A stretch of 64,000 nt of DNA from Geothrix edaphica (GTDB lineage: Bacteria; Acidobacteriota; Holophagae; Holophagales; Holophagaceae), in assembly GCF_030268045.1 (NCBI RefSeq), contig NZ_BSDC01000004.1:62001-126000 (forward strand), in the 5' to 3' direction. The translations under genes and the position numbers were made by a program. Of this stretch, positions 17,044 through 24,296 are shown one piece after another (the stretch's first letter is position 1; every line of letters begins with the position of its first letter). Under the pieces are notes generated by a model. That model ran no database searches, was not told the DNA's origin, and saw only the letters and a program-made list of their open reading frames with translations.

Positions 17044-18348
17044 TCAGGTTTCCTGGTCGGGCAGGGGCTCGGGATCCGTCCCGAAGACGCCCTCCCAGCG
17101 GGCCACCACCACGCTGGCCAGCCCGTTGCCGATGACGTTCACGGTGGTGCGGGCCATGTCCATGATCTCGTCCACCGCCAGCAGCATGGCGATGCCCGCC
17201 TCGCCGGGCAGGCCGAAGCTGCCGCAGGTGGCGGCGATGATGACCAGGGTGGCCCGGGGCACGCCCGCCACGCCCTTGCTGGTGAGCATGAAGGTGAAGA
17301 CCATGAGCAGCTGCTGGCCCAGGCTCATGTGGATGCCCGCCGCCTGGGCGATGGTGAGGCTGGCCAGCACCAGGTAGAGCGTGGAGCCGTCCAGGTTGAA
17401 GCTGTAGCCCGTGGGGATGACGAAGCTGGCCACCTGGCGGGGCACGCCGAAGCGGACCACTTCTTCGAGCAGCTTGGGCAGGGCCGCCTCGCTGCTGGCG
17501 GTGCTGAAGGCCGTGAGCGCCGGATCCTTGATGGCCTTCACGAAGCCCAGGATGCGCACGCCCGCCAGCCAGGCCACGGGCACGAACACCAGGATGAACA
17601 GCAGGGCCAGGGCCAGGTAGAGGCTGCCCACCAGCAGGCTGTACTGCTTGAGCAGGTGGAACACCGCGGGCCAGCCCTTGATGACCGCGCCGTTCACCGA
17701 GTGCCCCGCGGCCATGTGGCTCACGTTGTAGGCCATGGCGCCGAAGACGCCCAGGGGCGTCAGCCGCATGACGAAGTCGGTGTACTTGAACATGGTCTGG
17801 GCCACGCCATCGAAGAAGGCCAGCACGGGCTTGCCGCGCTCGCCCACCTTCGTGAGCGCGATGCCGAAGAGCGTCGCGAAGATCACCACGGGCAGGATGT
17901 CCGCCTCCGCCGCGTGCTGGATGAGGTTGGACGGGAACATGTGGAGGGCGATCTCCCAGCCGGTCTTGGCCTTGGCCGCGGCCACGCCCGCATGGGCGCC
18001 CATGTCCATGGGCAGGTGCGCGCCGGGCTGGATCCAGTTGGCCACCGCCAGGCCGATGAAGAGGGCCAGGGTGGTGACGACCTCGAAGTAGATCAGGGCC
18101 TTGGCCCCCATGCGGCCCACGGCCCGGATGTCCCCGGTCTGGGCGATGCCCACGATGATGGTGGACAGCAGCAGGGGGACGATGAGGCCCTTGATGAGGC
18201 TGATGAAGGCCTTGGAGAGGAAGCGGAAGGTGTCGTAGGCCCAGGGGTACTGGTCCTGGGGCAGGAAGCCGCCCAGCACCACGCCCAGGATCAGGCCCAC
18301 GAAGATCCAGAAGGTACTGGAGCGGTACCAGGGTCGCTTGACGGTCAC
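17044..18348 (-). CDS. Dicarboxylate/glutamate:cation symporter (DAACS family)
   Basis: 434 residues, inner-membrane carrier of the GltP/DctA family. Signatures: TASSEAALP (re-entrant hairpin 1 serine motif), PTGYSFNLDGS (the NMDGT-type cation site), LTSKGVAGVPRA (hairpin 2), and DEIMDMARTTVNVIGN with the substrate-binding Asp/Arg/Asn. The start is GTG at 18348 with GAGG about 6 bp upstream. Glutamate, aspartate or C4-dicarboxylates are likely substrates and cannot be separated by eye. Monocistronic and divergent from the desaturase. Confidence 0.92.
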   Translation of the reverse strand: MTVKRPWYRSSTFWIFVGLILGVVLGGFLPQDQYPWAYDTFRFLSKAFISLIKGLIVPLLLSTIIVGIAQTGDIRAVGRMGAKALIYFEVVTTLALFIGLAVANWIQPGAHLPMDMGAHAGVAAAKAKTGWEIALHMFPSNLIQHAAEADILPVVIFATLFGIALTKVGERGKPVLAFFDGVAQTMFKYTDFVMRLTPLGVFGAMAYNVSHMAAGHSVNGAVIKGWPAVFHLLKQYSLLVGSLYLALALLFILVFVPVAWLAGVRILGFVKAIKDPALTAFSTASSEAALPKLLEEVVRFGVPRQVASFVIPTGYSFNLDGSTLYLVLASLTIAQAAGIHMSLGQQLLMVFTFMLTSKGVAGVPRATLVIIAATCGSFGLPGEAGIAMLLAVDEIMDMARTTVNVIGNGLASVVVARWEGVFGTDPEPLPDQET

Positions 18349-18440
18349 AGAAACCTCACGCCAGGGGAAAGGGCAAGTTTGGCATGGGACGCCGCTTGCC
18401 TGCGTCCGGTAGAATTAATCTCTGTTTTGGAGTCAATGGC

Positions 18441-19604
18441 ATGGTCCATGGCAAGCGCTGGAATCTTCTCAACACGCTCTTCCTGACGGGGACCCTGGCC
18501 CTCGCGCTGGTGCTGGTGCCCTGGCGCCTGGCCACCTCCGGCCTGCGGTGGAGCGAGGCGCTGGTCTTCCTCGCCATGATCTTCGCCGTGGGCACCGCCA
18601 TCAGCGGCGGCTACCACCGGCTCTTCAGCCACCGGGCCTACAAGGCCTCCTGGCCCGTGCGCTTCCTCTTCCTCTGCTTCGGGGCCGCCGCCTTCGAGAA
18701 CTCGGTCCTCAAGTGGGCCAGCGACCACCGGGTGCACCACCAGCACGTGGATACCGACAAGGATCCCTACACCATCGGCAAGGGCTTCTGGTACGCCCAC
18801 TGGACCTGGGTCATGGAGGCGAAGGAGCTGCCCCTGGCCGGCGTCGCGGACCTGGAGAAGGATCCCCTCGTGCGCTGGCAGCACCGGCACCACTTCCTCA
18901 TCGGGGCCGTGGTGGCCACCATCCCCCTGTGGATCGGGCTCGCCACCGGCAACGTCCTGGGCCACCTGGTCTTCGGCGTGGCCCTGCGCATCGTGATGAC
19001 GCACCACACCACCTTCTTCATCAACAGCGCCGCCCACATGTTCGGCAGCCGGCCCTACACGGACACCAACACGGCCCGCGACAACTGGCTGCTGGCGCCC
19101 CTGACCTACGGCGAGGGCTACCACAACTTCCACCACCTCTGGCAGTGGGACTACCGCAACGGCGCCCTCTGGTACCAGTGGGACACCACCAAGTGGCTGC
19201 TGAACGTCCTGGCCTGGATGGGCCTCGTGGGCCAGTTCCGGCGCGTGCCCGCCGCGGTCATGACCCGGGCCCGGCTCCACATGGAGGAGAAGCGCCTGCG
19301 CGAGCGCCTGGCCCTGGCCAGCCCCGGCAGCGCCCACCCCATGCGGGACCGCCTGGAGGCCGCCCGCCTGAAGCTGGACGCGGCCCTGGCCGCCCTGCAC
19401 GACCGGCACGAGGCCTGGCAGGCGAAGCAGGCCGAGTGGCGGGCGAAGGGCCTGGCCAAGGGTCGGGCCACGGCGGAAGCCTGGCGGGAAGCCAAGGCCG
19501 AGCGGAAGGCCGCCCTGGCCCTGCACCGTGCCGAGCTCCGCAGCGCCTGGGCCGAGTGGAAGGCCGCCCGCCTGGAAGTGCGGTCTGCGCTGGTGTACGC
19601 CTAG
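18441..19604 (+). CDS. Acyl-CoA/fatty acid delta-9-type desaturase with C-terminal helical extension
   Basis: 387 residues from the ATG at 18441, which has GGAG 8 bp upstream; an earlier in-frame ATG at 18384 adds 19 residues without a ribosome-binding site. It has four hydrophobic helices and the three di-iron histidine boxes of membrane desaturases: HRLFSH, HRVHH and HNFHH. It introduces a double bond into acyl chains, controlling membrane fluidity. About 100 residues after the core (about 285-387) are Ala/Arg/Glu/Lys-rich with no Pro in the distal half, predicted as a long charged helix or coiled coil. This tail is not part of the usual bacterial enzyme. Confidence 0.9.
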   Translation: MVHGKRWNLLNTLFLTGTLALALVLVPWRLATSGLRWSEALVFLAMIFAVGTAISGGYHRLFSHRAYKASWPVRFLFLCFGAAAFENSVLKWASDHRVHHQHVDTDKDPYTIGKGFWYAHWTWVMEAKELPLAGVADLEKDPLVRWQHRHHFLIGAVVATIPLWIGLATGNVLGHLVFGVALRIVMTHHTTFFINSAAHMFGSRPYTDTNTARDNWLLAPLTYGEGYHNFHHLWQWDYRNGALWYQWDTTKWLLNVLAWMGLVGQFRRVPAAVMTRARLHMEEKRLRERLALASPGSAHPMRDRLEAARLKLDAALAALHDRHEAWQAKQAEWRAKGLAKGRATAEAWREAKAERKAALALHRAELRSAWAEWKAARLEVRSALVYA

Positions 19605-19661
19605 CCCCTTCCCGGCCCCGGGCCCTGTGGGATCATGGACTCCCGTTCTTTGGAGCGCAGC

Positions 19662-21065
19662 ATGGCTTCCTTCGACCTCCTCGTCATCGGCTCCGGCCCC
19701 GGCGGCTACATCGCCGCCATCCGCGCCGCCCAGCTGGGCCTGGCCACGGCCCTGGTGGAGAAGGATCCGGGGCTCGGCGGCACCTGCCTCCACCGCGGCT
19801 GCATCCCCGCCAAGACCTGGCTGGAGAGCGCCCACCGCTTCGAGCAGATGCAGGTGGCCGACGACTACGGCATCGACGGCGTGGATGCCAAGAGCCTGAA
19901 GGCCAACCTCGCCACCATCGTGAAGCGCAAGGGCCGCATCGTCCTCAAGAACGCCAAGGGCATCGAGTTCCTCATGAAGAAGAACAAGGTGACCGTGCTG
20001 AAGGGCTTCGGCAAGCTGCTGGGCGGCGGCAAGGTGGATGTGGCGGGCGAAGTCCACGAGGCCAAGCGCATCATCCTGGCCACCGGCTCGGCCCCCAAGC
20101 CCATCCCCGGCCTGGAGACGGATGGCGTCCGGGTGCTCAACAGCGACCACATCCTGGACCTCACCGAGCTGCCGAGCCACCTGGTGATCCTGGGTGCCGG
20201 CGCCATCGGCGTGGAGTTCGCCTCCGTGTTCAGCCGCCTGGGCTCCAAGGTCACGCTCGTCGAGTTCATGGACACGATCCTGCCCCTGGAAGACGAGGAG
20301 ATCGGCGTCGAGCTGGCCAAGATCTTCAAGAAGACCTACAAGATGGACGTGCGCACCAAGACCAAGATCACCCGCATCGAGAAGCGCGATGACGGCGTGG
20401 TGTGCTTCCTCGAAGGCGAGACCCCTGGCGAGGTGGTGGGCAGCCACCTGCTGGTGGCCGTGGGCCGCGCGCCCATGGTGGAGGGCATCGGCCTGGAGAA
20501 GACCAAGGCCCAGGTGGACCGCGGCTGCGTCGTCATCGACAAGTTCATGCAGACCGGCGAGCCCGGCCTCTACGCCATCGGCGACATCGTGCGCACGCCC
20601 TGGCTGGCCCACGTGGCCAGCGACGAGGGCATCGTGGCCGCCGAGCACGCCGCCCAGAGCCTGGGCAAGGATGTGCATCCCCACCCCGTGCGCTACGACC
20701 GCTTCCCCGCCTGCACCTACTGCGATCCCGAGGTGGGCACCATCGGCCTCAACGAGAAGGCCGCGAAGGCCAAGGGCTACGACGTGCAGGTGGGCACCTT
20801 CCCCTTCGCCCCCATGGCCAAGGCCAACATCGTGGGCGAGCCCCACGGCTTCATCAAGATCGTGGCCGACAAGAAGTACGGCGAGATCCTCGGCATCCAC
20901 ATCCTCGGCCCCAAGGCCACCGAGCTGGTGGCCTCCAGCGTGGCCCTCATGGGCGGCGAGTTCACGGTGAATGAGCTGATCAACACCATGTATCCCCACC
21001 CCAGCCTCAACGAAGTGTTCCCCGAGGCGGCGCGGGCGGTGTACGGGCGGGCGTTGAATATGTGA
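19662..21065 (+). CDS. lpdA: Dihydrolipoyl dehydrogenase (E3)
   Basis: 467 residues. This FAD enzyme reoxidises lipoamide of 2-oxoacid dehydrogenase or glycine cleavage complexes with NAD. It has the FAD loop GSGPGGYIAA, the redox disulfide in GGTCLHRGCIPAK, the NAD loop GAGAIGVEFAS, the second FAD segment YAIGDIV, and the C-terminal active-site HPSLNEVFPEA with the catalytic His-Glu pair. The ATG at 19662 has GGAG 6 bp upstream; the ATG at 19635 gives nine extra residues and is less likely. It stands alone without E1/E2 genes and ends at a strong terminator. Confidence 0.94.
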   Translation: MASFDLLVIGSGPGGYIAAIRAAQLGLATALVEKDPGLGGTCLHRGCIPAKTWLESAHRFEQMQVADDYGIDGVDAKSLKANLATIVKRKGRIVLKNAKGIEFLMKKNKVTVLKGFGKLLGGGKVDVAGEVHEAKRIILATGSAPKPIPGLETDGVRVLNSDHILDLTELPSHLVILGAGAIGVEFASVFSRLGSKVTLVEFMDTILPLEDEEIGVELAKIFKKTYKMDVRTKTKITRIEKRDDGVVCFLEGETPGEVVGSHLLVAVGRAPMVEGIGLEKTKAQVDRGCVVIDKFMQTGEPGLYAIGDIVRTPWLAHVASDEGIVAAEHAAQSLGKDVHPHPVRYDRFPACTYCDPEVGTIGLNEKAAKAKGYDVQVGTFPFAPMAKANIVGEPHGFIKIVADKKYGEILGIHILGPKATELVASSVALMGGEFTVNELINTMYPHPSLNEVFPEAARAVYGRALNM

Positions 21066-21097
21066 TGGGTTCAAGCCTGTTCGAAGGCGCCGAGATG

Positions 21098-21127
21098 CCA
21101 AAAACCGCCCGGATGGGCGGTTTTTGG
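21098..21127 (+). terminator. Intrinsic terminator after lpdA
   Basis: A perfect 13-bp stem (21098-21110 with 21115-21127) has a GGAT loop. The 3' arm ends in TTTTTGG and is followed by TTT. It ends lpdA on the plus strand and, with A/T runs on both arms, also closes the minus-strand cassette array. Confidence 0.85.
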
Positions 21128-21143
21128 TTTGCGGGAGGGTGAA

Positions 21144-21265
21144 CGGTAACGAATGAAGTTAAGCGGCCGCGCTTGCACCGAGGCGATGAGCGGAGCCCCG
21201 AGATAGAGAAATGATGAGAGCGGAACGCAATGCAGGCAGGGTCCGAATTGAGCGTAGGGTTAGGA
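21144..21265 (-). other. attC-like recombination site 1 (end of cassette 1)
   Basis: This 122-bp site follows the 3' end of the cassette-1 gene on the minus strand. Read on the minus strand, it opens with TCCTAAC (21265-21259, RYYYAAC-like) and an L-type box TCAATTCGG. It ends with CCGCTTAAC and then GTTACCG (21150-21144). The L boxes pair with one unpaired extra base, a hallmark of attC sites. The ends share AACGAATGAAG and a GGGTCCGA.TTGAGCG block with site 2. The terminal box deviates from GTTRRRY, as expected where a cassette joins non-cassette DNA. Confidence 0.7.
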
Positions 21266-21271
21266 CACAGA

Positions 21272-22312
21272 TCAGTTAATCCAGATGGAAAGGTCAGTTA
21301 ATTCACCAATATCTTTTTTGACATTGGCGTGGCCGATCGCGATGCCAACACTAGTAAGTGTTATGTTTTTCATTGCCGAGTTGGACCAAATTTCAAAAAC
21401 ATTGGACATATATGGAGCCCCATTAATCGTGAGATCCCTGATTTCTTCATGATTCATCATTGATTCATTGTGCATAGCAATGAGTTTTGGGATTTCTGAC
21501 TCGGGGATATTGTGATTATCTGCCTCGGTTTTGATTGCTTCTTCATTAATTGTATTAACCTGAATATTATTTTCATTGTTAATACATCTTGAAAAAATTG
21601 GACTATGTCGAGGAATGGTGAATTGTTTGCTTGCAAATTGAGTTTCATCCAAACCCTTCGAAAATAGGCCACCGTACTGATTGCGTATTAATTGTGGGAG
21701 TTCGAGGGAACTGATGCTGATCGCACCGCAGCCAGAATATTCAAGGTGCTGGTAACTTACCTGCCTATTGCTAATAGAACTCGCGAATGGCTTAATATGA
21801 AGATCCAGATATTTATAATATGTTGAAAGACTGTTTATTCCATTATTAATAGTGTATCTAAACAAAAATATAATGCTTAATGCAGCAAGCTGATCGGTTG
21901 TTAATTTGGGGGCAACAGTAAGTGATTCATTTAACACTATTTGCAAAATATCTCTAGTCGGGTGCTTGGACCTATCGATAAGTATATCAATTAGAAGTTC
22001 ACCAATTTCTCTGTCACCGCAACGCGCATACTCTTTCTGAACGCCGAAGAGGGCATGTTGAAAATCTGGGTCCTTGGCTTGTTCTAAACCAATTGGGTTC
22101 TGTTGCTGAAGTTTGTTGATGAATTCCTCTGTGATTTCTTCAGCACGAGACCTGGCGATATCTTTCGCAATCCCAGCAAGACTCATGAAATTTGAATTAT
22201 AAACATCTAGAGCAATTTGACGTGCCTCAATTGCAGATATCCCATGGATGTTTACGGTGCCGGCTTGAATATTTGTGGAGTTATCGCCGCTATTCTGATT
22301 TTGATCTTTCAT
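21272..22312 (-). CDS. Cassette-encoded protein resembling the LPO_1073/Vpar_1526 family, function unknown
   Basis: 346 residues from the ATG at 22312, preceded by GGTGGAG 9 bp upstream; a longer reading from 22414 lacks such a site. It starts with a short polar motif (residues 4-16, QNQNSGDNSTNIQ) followed by TVNIHGIS. A helical segment follows (about 25-60, EARQIALDVYNSNF...). The remainder is mixed and has no recognised catalytic motif or membrane helix. From memory the N-terminus looks like proteins labelled LPO_1073/Vpar_1526, a family of unknown role; this needs a search. It overlaps the upstream small gene by 23 bp. The TGA stop lies 6 bp from the attC box. AT-rich codons mark it as foreign. 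Confidence 0.7.
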   Translation of the reverse strand: MKDQNQNSGDNSTNIQAGTVNIHGISAIEARQIALDVYNSNFMSLAGIAKDIARSRAEEITEEFINKLQQQNPIGLEQAKDPDFQHALFGVQKEYARCGDREIGELLIDILIDRSKHPTRDILQIVLNESLTVAPKLTTDQLAALSIIFLFRYTINNGINSLSTYYKYLDLHIKPFASSISNRQVSYQHLEYSGCGAISISSLELPQLIRNQYGGLFSKGLDETQFASKQFTIPRHSPIFSRCINNENNIQVNTINEEAIKTEADNHNIPESEIPKLIAMHNESMMNHEEIRDLTINGAPYMSNVFEIWSNSAMKNITLTSVGIAIGHANVKKDIGELTDLSIWIN

Positions 22313-22496
22313 TTTTGACATCTCCACCGATATTGATTTGGCCTCGCGATTGAAGATTAACTGAATTTTTTCCGCTTCTTTGGTTTTGTGACCCACTGCC
22401 TGACTTCCTGGCAAGCCACCAACCGATCAATGTAAGAGGAATGGCAATCAAAGCGCCACTGAATAGCCATTCTTTGTTTTTGAGTAACCAAGTCAT
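22290..22496 (-). CDS. Small single-pass membrane protein in cassette 1
   Basis: 68 residues starting MTWLLKNKEWLFSG. One membrane helix lies at about residues 11-28, followed by basic residues (ARKSG), suggesting a cytoplasmic C-terminal part. Residues 36-56 carry QNQRSGKNSVNLQ and then GQINIGGDV, closely matching in pattern the N-terminus of the downstream overlapping gene product. The start lies about 30 bp inside the cassette boundary. The 23-bp overlap with the next gene suggests translational coupling and a joint function. No homologue was recognised. Confidence 0.6.
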   Translation of the reverse strand: MTWLLKNKEWLFSGALIAIPLTLIGWWLARKSGSGSQNQRSGKNSVNLQSRGQINIGGDVKNERSKSE

Positions 22497-22519
22497 ATAC
22501 TGCCTCTTGGGGGAGTAAG

Positions 22520-22643
22520 GCCTAACGAATGAAGCCAACCGGCTCCTCCTGCGCCGAGGCGGCGAACGAAGCCGAGGAAGCGGGAAGAAGAGAAAGAGCG
22601 GAAGGCAATGCTGGCGGGGTCCGAGTTGAGCGAGAGGTTAGCC
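22520..22643 (-). other. attC-like recombination site 2 (junction of cassettes 2 and 1)
   Basis: This 124-bp site follows the cassette-2 gene. On the minus strand it opens with GGCTAAC (22643-22637), which contains the TAA stop of the gene. L boxes CAACTCGG and CCGGTTGG follow, and it ends with GTTAGGC (22526-22520), an exact GTTRRRY core. The inner part is imperfectly palindromic and differs from site 1, while the ends are conserved. A stop codon inside the first attC box is typical of compact cassettes. Confidence 0.75.
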
Positions 22644-23221
22644 AGCGTTGATGATTGCGTTGATAAACCGACTCGCTTTGATTGCTGATTCGACATAGGA
22701 TTCTGCGTCGGCGATGGAGGGTGAAAATTCGGAGGCATGAGCAGCATAATTTCTAACTTTTCGCATGTCACTGATTACGTCAAATAGTTCAGAATAAATC
22801 TCTTTCCGTGTGACATCACTCGTAGAGTGCCAGTGAGCAGCCGCATTTGGAGGAGAACCACTTTGGCCAATACCATTTTTCCTCAGCGATTCTTCAACAG
22901 ACAACCATGCTTCGAGGATGGCTGCCCTTGGCGAAACGATCGCGATTCTGTGGAGTGAATCTTCCAAAGAGGATGGTGTGTTCGGTTCTTGAGGAACTGC
23001 CTTGAGTGATTCGACCCTTCGAATTTCCCTCTCAATCTTGGAAACATCCTCATTGAAATTTGCTTCTAGCTCGTGAAATTTGAGATGAGACATTCTCGAG
23101 AATAGGCCGCGTATCTCTGCCCTGAACAGGTAACTAATCCATACTGCCGCGAAGGGCCATGCTAGGGCTTTTACGAGTTCTACGACGTTCTGAAACATGG
23201 CCAGGCCTCGGAAACGGCTAA
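22526..23221 (-). mobile_element. Integron-type gene cassette 2
   Basis: The predicted cassette runs from TTAGCC at 23221 to the G of the GTTAGGC core at 22526. It holds one gene that fills almost the whole unit and ends inside its own attC. The 5' boundary box on the minus strand is GTTAGCC (23222-23216). AT-rich relative to the flanks. The orientation matches cassette 1 and the ABC operon upstream, so read-through from that operon could express both cassettes. Confidence 0.65.
22638..23198 (-). CDS. Membrane-anchored HEPN-like protein (DUF4145-like), function unknown
   Basis: 186 residues. An N-terminal membrane helix (about 8-26) is followed by a charged helical or coiled-coil segment (about 40-70). 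The C-terminal all-helical region contains DMRKVRNYAAHASEF. Arg149 and His154 form an RX4H motif, the signature of HEPN ribonucleases and of HEPN-like DUF4145 proteins. If active it would be a membrane-tethered RNase or nucleotidyltransferase partner; this is inference. The ATG at 23198 has GAGG 7 bp upstream. The TAA stop is part of the attC box. Strand and composition differ from the chromosomal genes nearby. Confidence 0.65.
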   Translation of the reverse strand: MFQNVVELVKALAWPFAAVWISYLFRAEIRGLFSRMSHLKFHELEANFNEDVSKIEREIRRVESLKAVPQEPNTPSSLEDSLHRIAIVSPRAAILEAWLSVEESLRKNGIGQSGSPPNAAAHWHSTSDVTRKEIYSELFDVISDMRKVRNYAAHASEFSPSIADAESYVESAIKASRFINAIINAG

Positions 23222-23492
23222 CTAGGATTTAGACGATCAGAGTGGAGAGGGATGAAGATCGCCCGACTTGGAAATACTGAGGTGTAACTGCTGATCAGAT
23301 ATCAAGATCATGAGATGAATCGGCAAGCTTAGTCCGTCGAAAAGAGGGATGACCTGAGTCTTCGGCGAATACAAGGACCTTTTGGTTCTTCCCATGAAGA
23401 CACGCTTATCTCGTCTCCCCAAGGGAATCATTTGAACGGGCGAATTCAAGCCCCGAACGGGCGGCCGAGCCCCCAAAGGGCTCACGCCAGCC
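23222..23492. other. Non-coding remnant beside the cassette array
   Basis: This lies between the outer cassette boundary (GGCTAAC at 23216-23222 on the plus strand) and the stop of the ABC-operon gene. It is intermediate in composition. It could be an attI remnant, a decayed attC or ordinary spacer; no integrase or other convincing gene is seen. A small hairpin, GAGCCC/GGGCTC (23467-23483), directly follows the ABC operon on the minus strand and may be a weak terminator. Confidence 0.4.
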
Positions 23493-24296
23493 TCAGCACC
23501 GCGCGCAGAAGTGGGGCGGCGCGGGCAGCCGGGAGAGGCCTTCGAAGGCCAGCTCCCAGGCCCGGACGGGCCCGCGGAAGGCGGTGGCCTTAAGGGTGAG
23601 GGTGCGCAGCGCGTGGAGGGGCGCGGGGTCGCCGGGCAGGGGCAGGAAGGGGATGGGCTGGCCCGTGGCGGCGCGCAGGGCCGTGCGGAGGGCGTCCGTG
23701 AGGGCCGTGGCTTCCGGCAGCACCAGGGGCGGCACCCGCAGCTCGGCGCCCTCGGGCAGGGGCACGCCGGGCCAGAGGTCCGCCTCGAAGCCGCCGTGCT
23801 GCTCGTGATCCGGGGCCTCCCGCCACTCGGGCCGGCGGAAGGTCATCTTGCGGCGGGCCTTGTCCCAATCCGGCAGGAACAGTTTCAGGTCCGCCTTCTC
23901 CAGGGGGCCCATGGGGGCCTTCTCCAGGGCCACGGGCACGGCTCGGGCGATGCGGCCCGGCAGGCGCCGGACCAGCATGGGCTTCCCGTCCAGCCAGGGT
24001 AGGCCGGCGTCCAGGGCGCAGACCAGGGCCCCCAGGCGGCGGCGGTGGAGCTGCAGGGCCTGGGCCAGGTCGCAGCCCGGCAGGGGCAGGAGCCCCACCA
24101 CATTCAGCGCCACGCCCCGGGCCTGGATGGCGGTCACGGCCGCCAGGGGCTCCCGCAGGTCCTCCGCCGTGCGGCCCAGCACCGCGACCTGGGGCAGGCC
24201 ATGGCCCTGGATCCGCTCCACGAGGACGAAGCCGCCAGGGGCCGACAGCACGGACCCGCCCAGCTCCGCCGCCAGCCGCAGCGCCTCCGGGTTCAT
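23493..24296 (-). CDS. Protein of unknown function in an ABC exporter operon
   Basis: 267 residues starting MNPEALRLAAELGG. It is soluble-looking and rich in Pro, Leu and Arg, with no recognised motif. The C-terminus is PPHFCARC. The ATG overlaps the permease stop in an ATGA junction, so it belongs to the three-gene ATPase-permease-this operon. It may be an accessory or substrate-handling protein. No family was recognised. It is the last chromosomal gene before the cassette island. Confidence 0.6.
   Translation of the reverse strand: MNPEALRLAAELGGSVLSAPGGFVLVERIQGHGLPQVAVLGRTAEDLREPLAAVTAIQARGVALNVVGLLPLPGCDLAQALQLHRRRLGALVCALDAGLPWLDGKPMLVRRLPGRIARAVPVALEKAPMGPLEKADLKLFLPDWDKARRKMTFRRPEWREAPDHEQHGGFEADLWPGVPLPEGAELRVPPLVLPEATALTDALRTALRAATGQPIPFLPLPGDPAPLHALRTLTLKATAFRGPVRAWELAFEGLSRLPAPPHFCARC

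Larger units (their letters stand above)
21150..22525 (-). mobile_element. Integron-type gene cassette 1
   Basis: This unit is bounded by the predicted G^TT cut points of two attC-like sites: TTAGGC at its 5' end (22525) and the G of GTTACCG at its 3' end (21150). It contains two minus-strand genes, the first starting about 30 bp inside the boundary, as is common for cassettes. Base composition is visibly AT-rich against very GC-rich flanks. No integrase gene is present in the window, so the array is CALIN-like or the integrase lies elsewhere. Confidence 0.65.

Noticed and set aside
21150-23221. Insertion sequence or prophage fragment as explanation of the AT-rich block
   Set aside because: No transposase, no integrase, no terminal inverted repeats and no flanking tRNA were seen. 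The paired attC-like sites fit cassettes better.
23237-23485. 82-codon minus-strand frame beside the cassettes
   Set aside because: No ribosome-binding site or family resemblance, and a composition typical of non-coding DNA. Not counted as a third cassette gene because no attC follows it.
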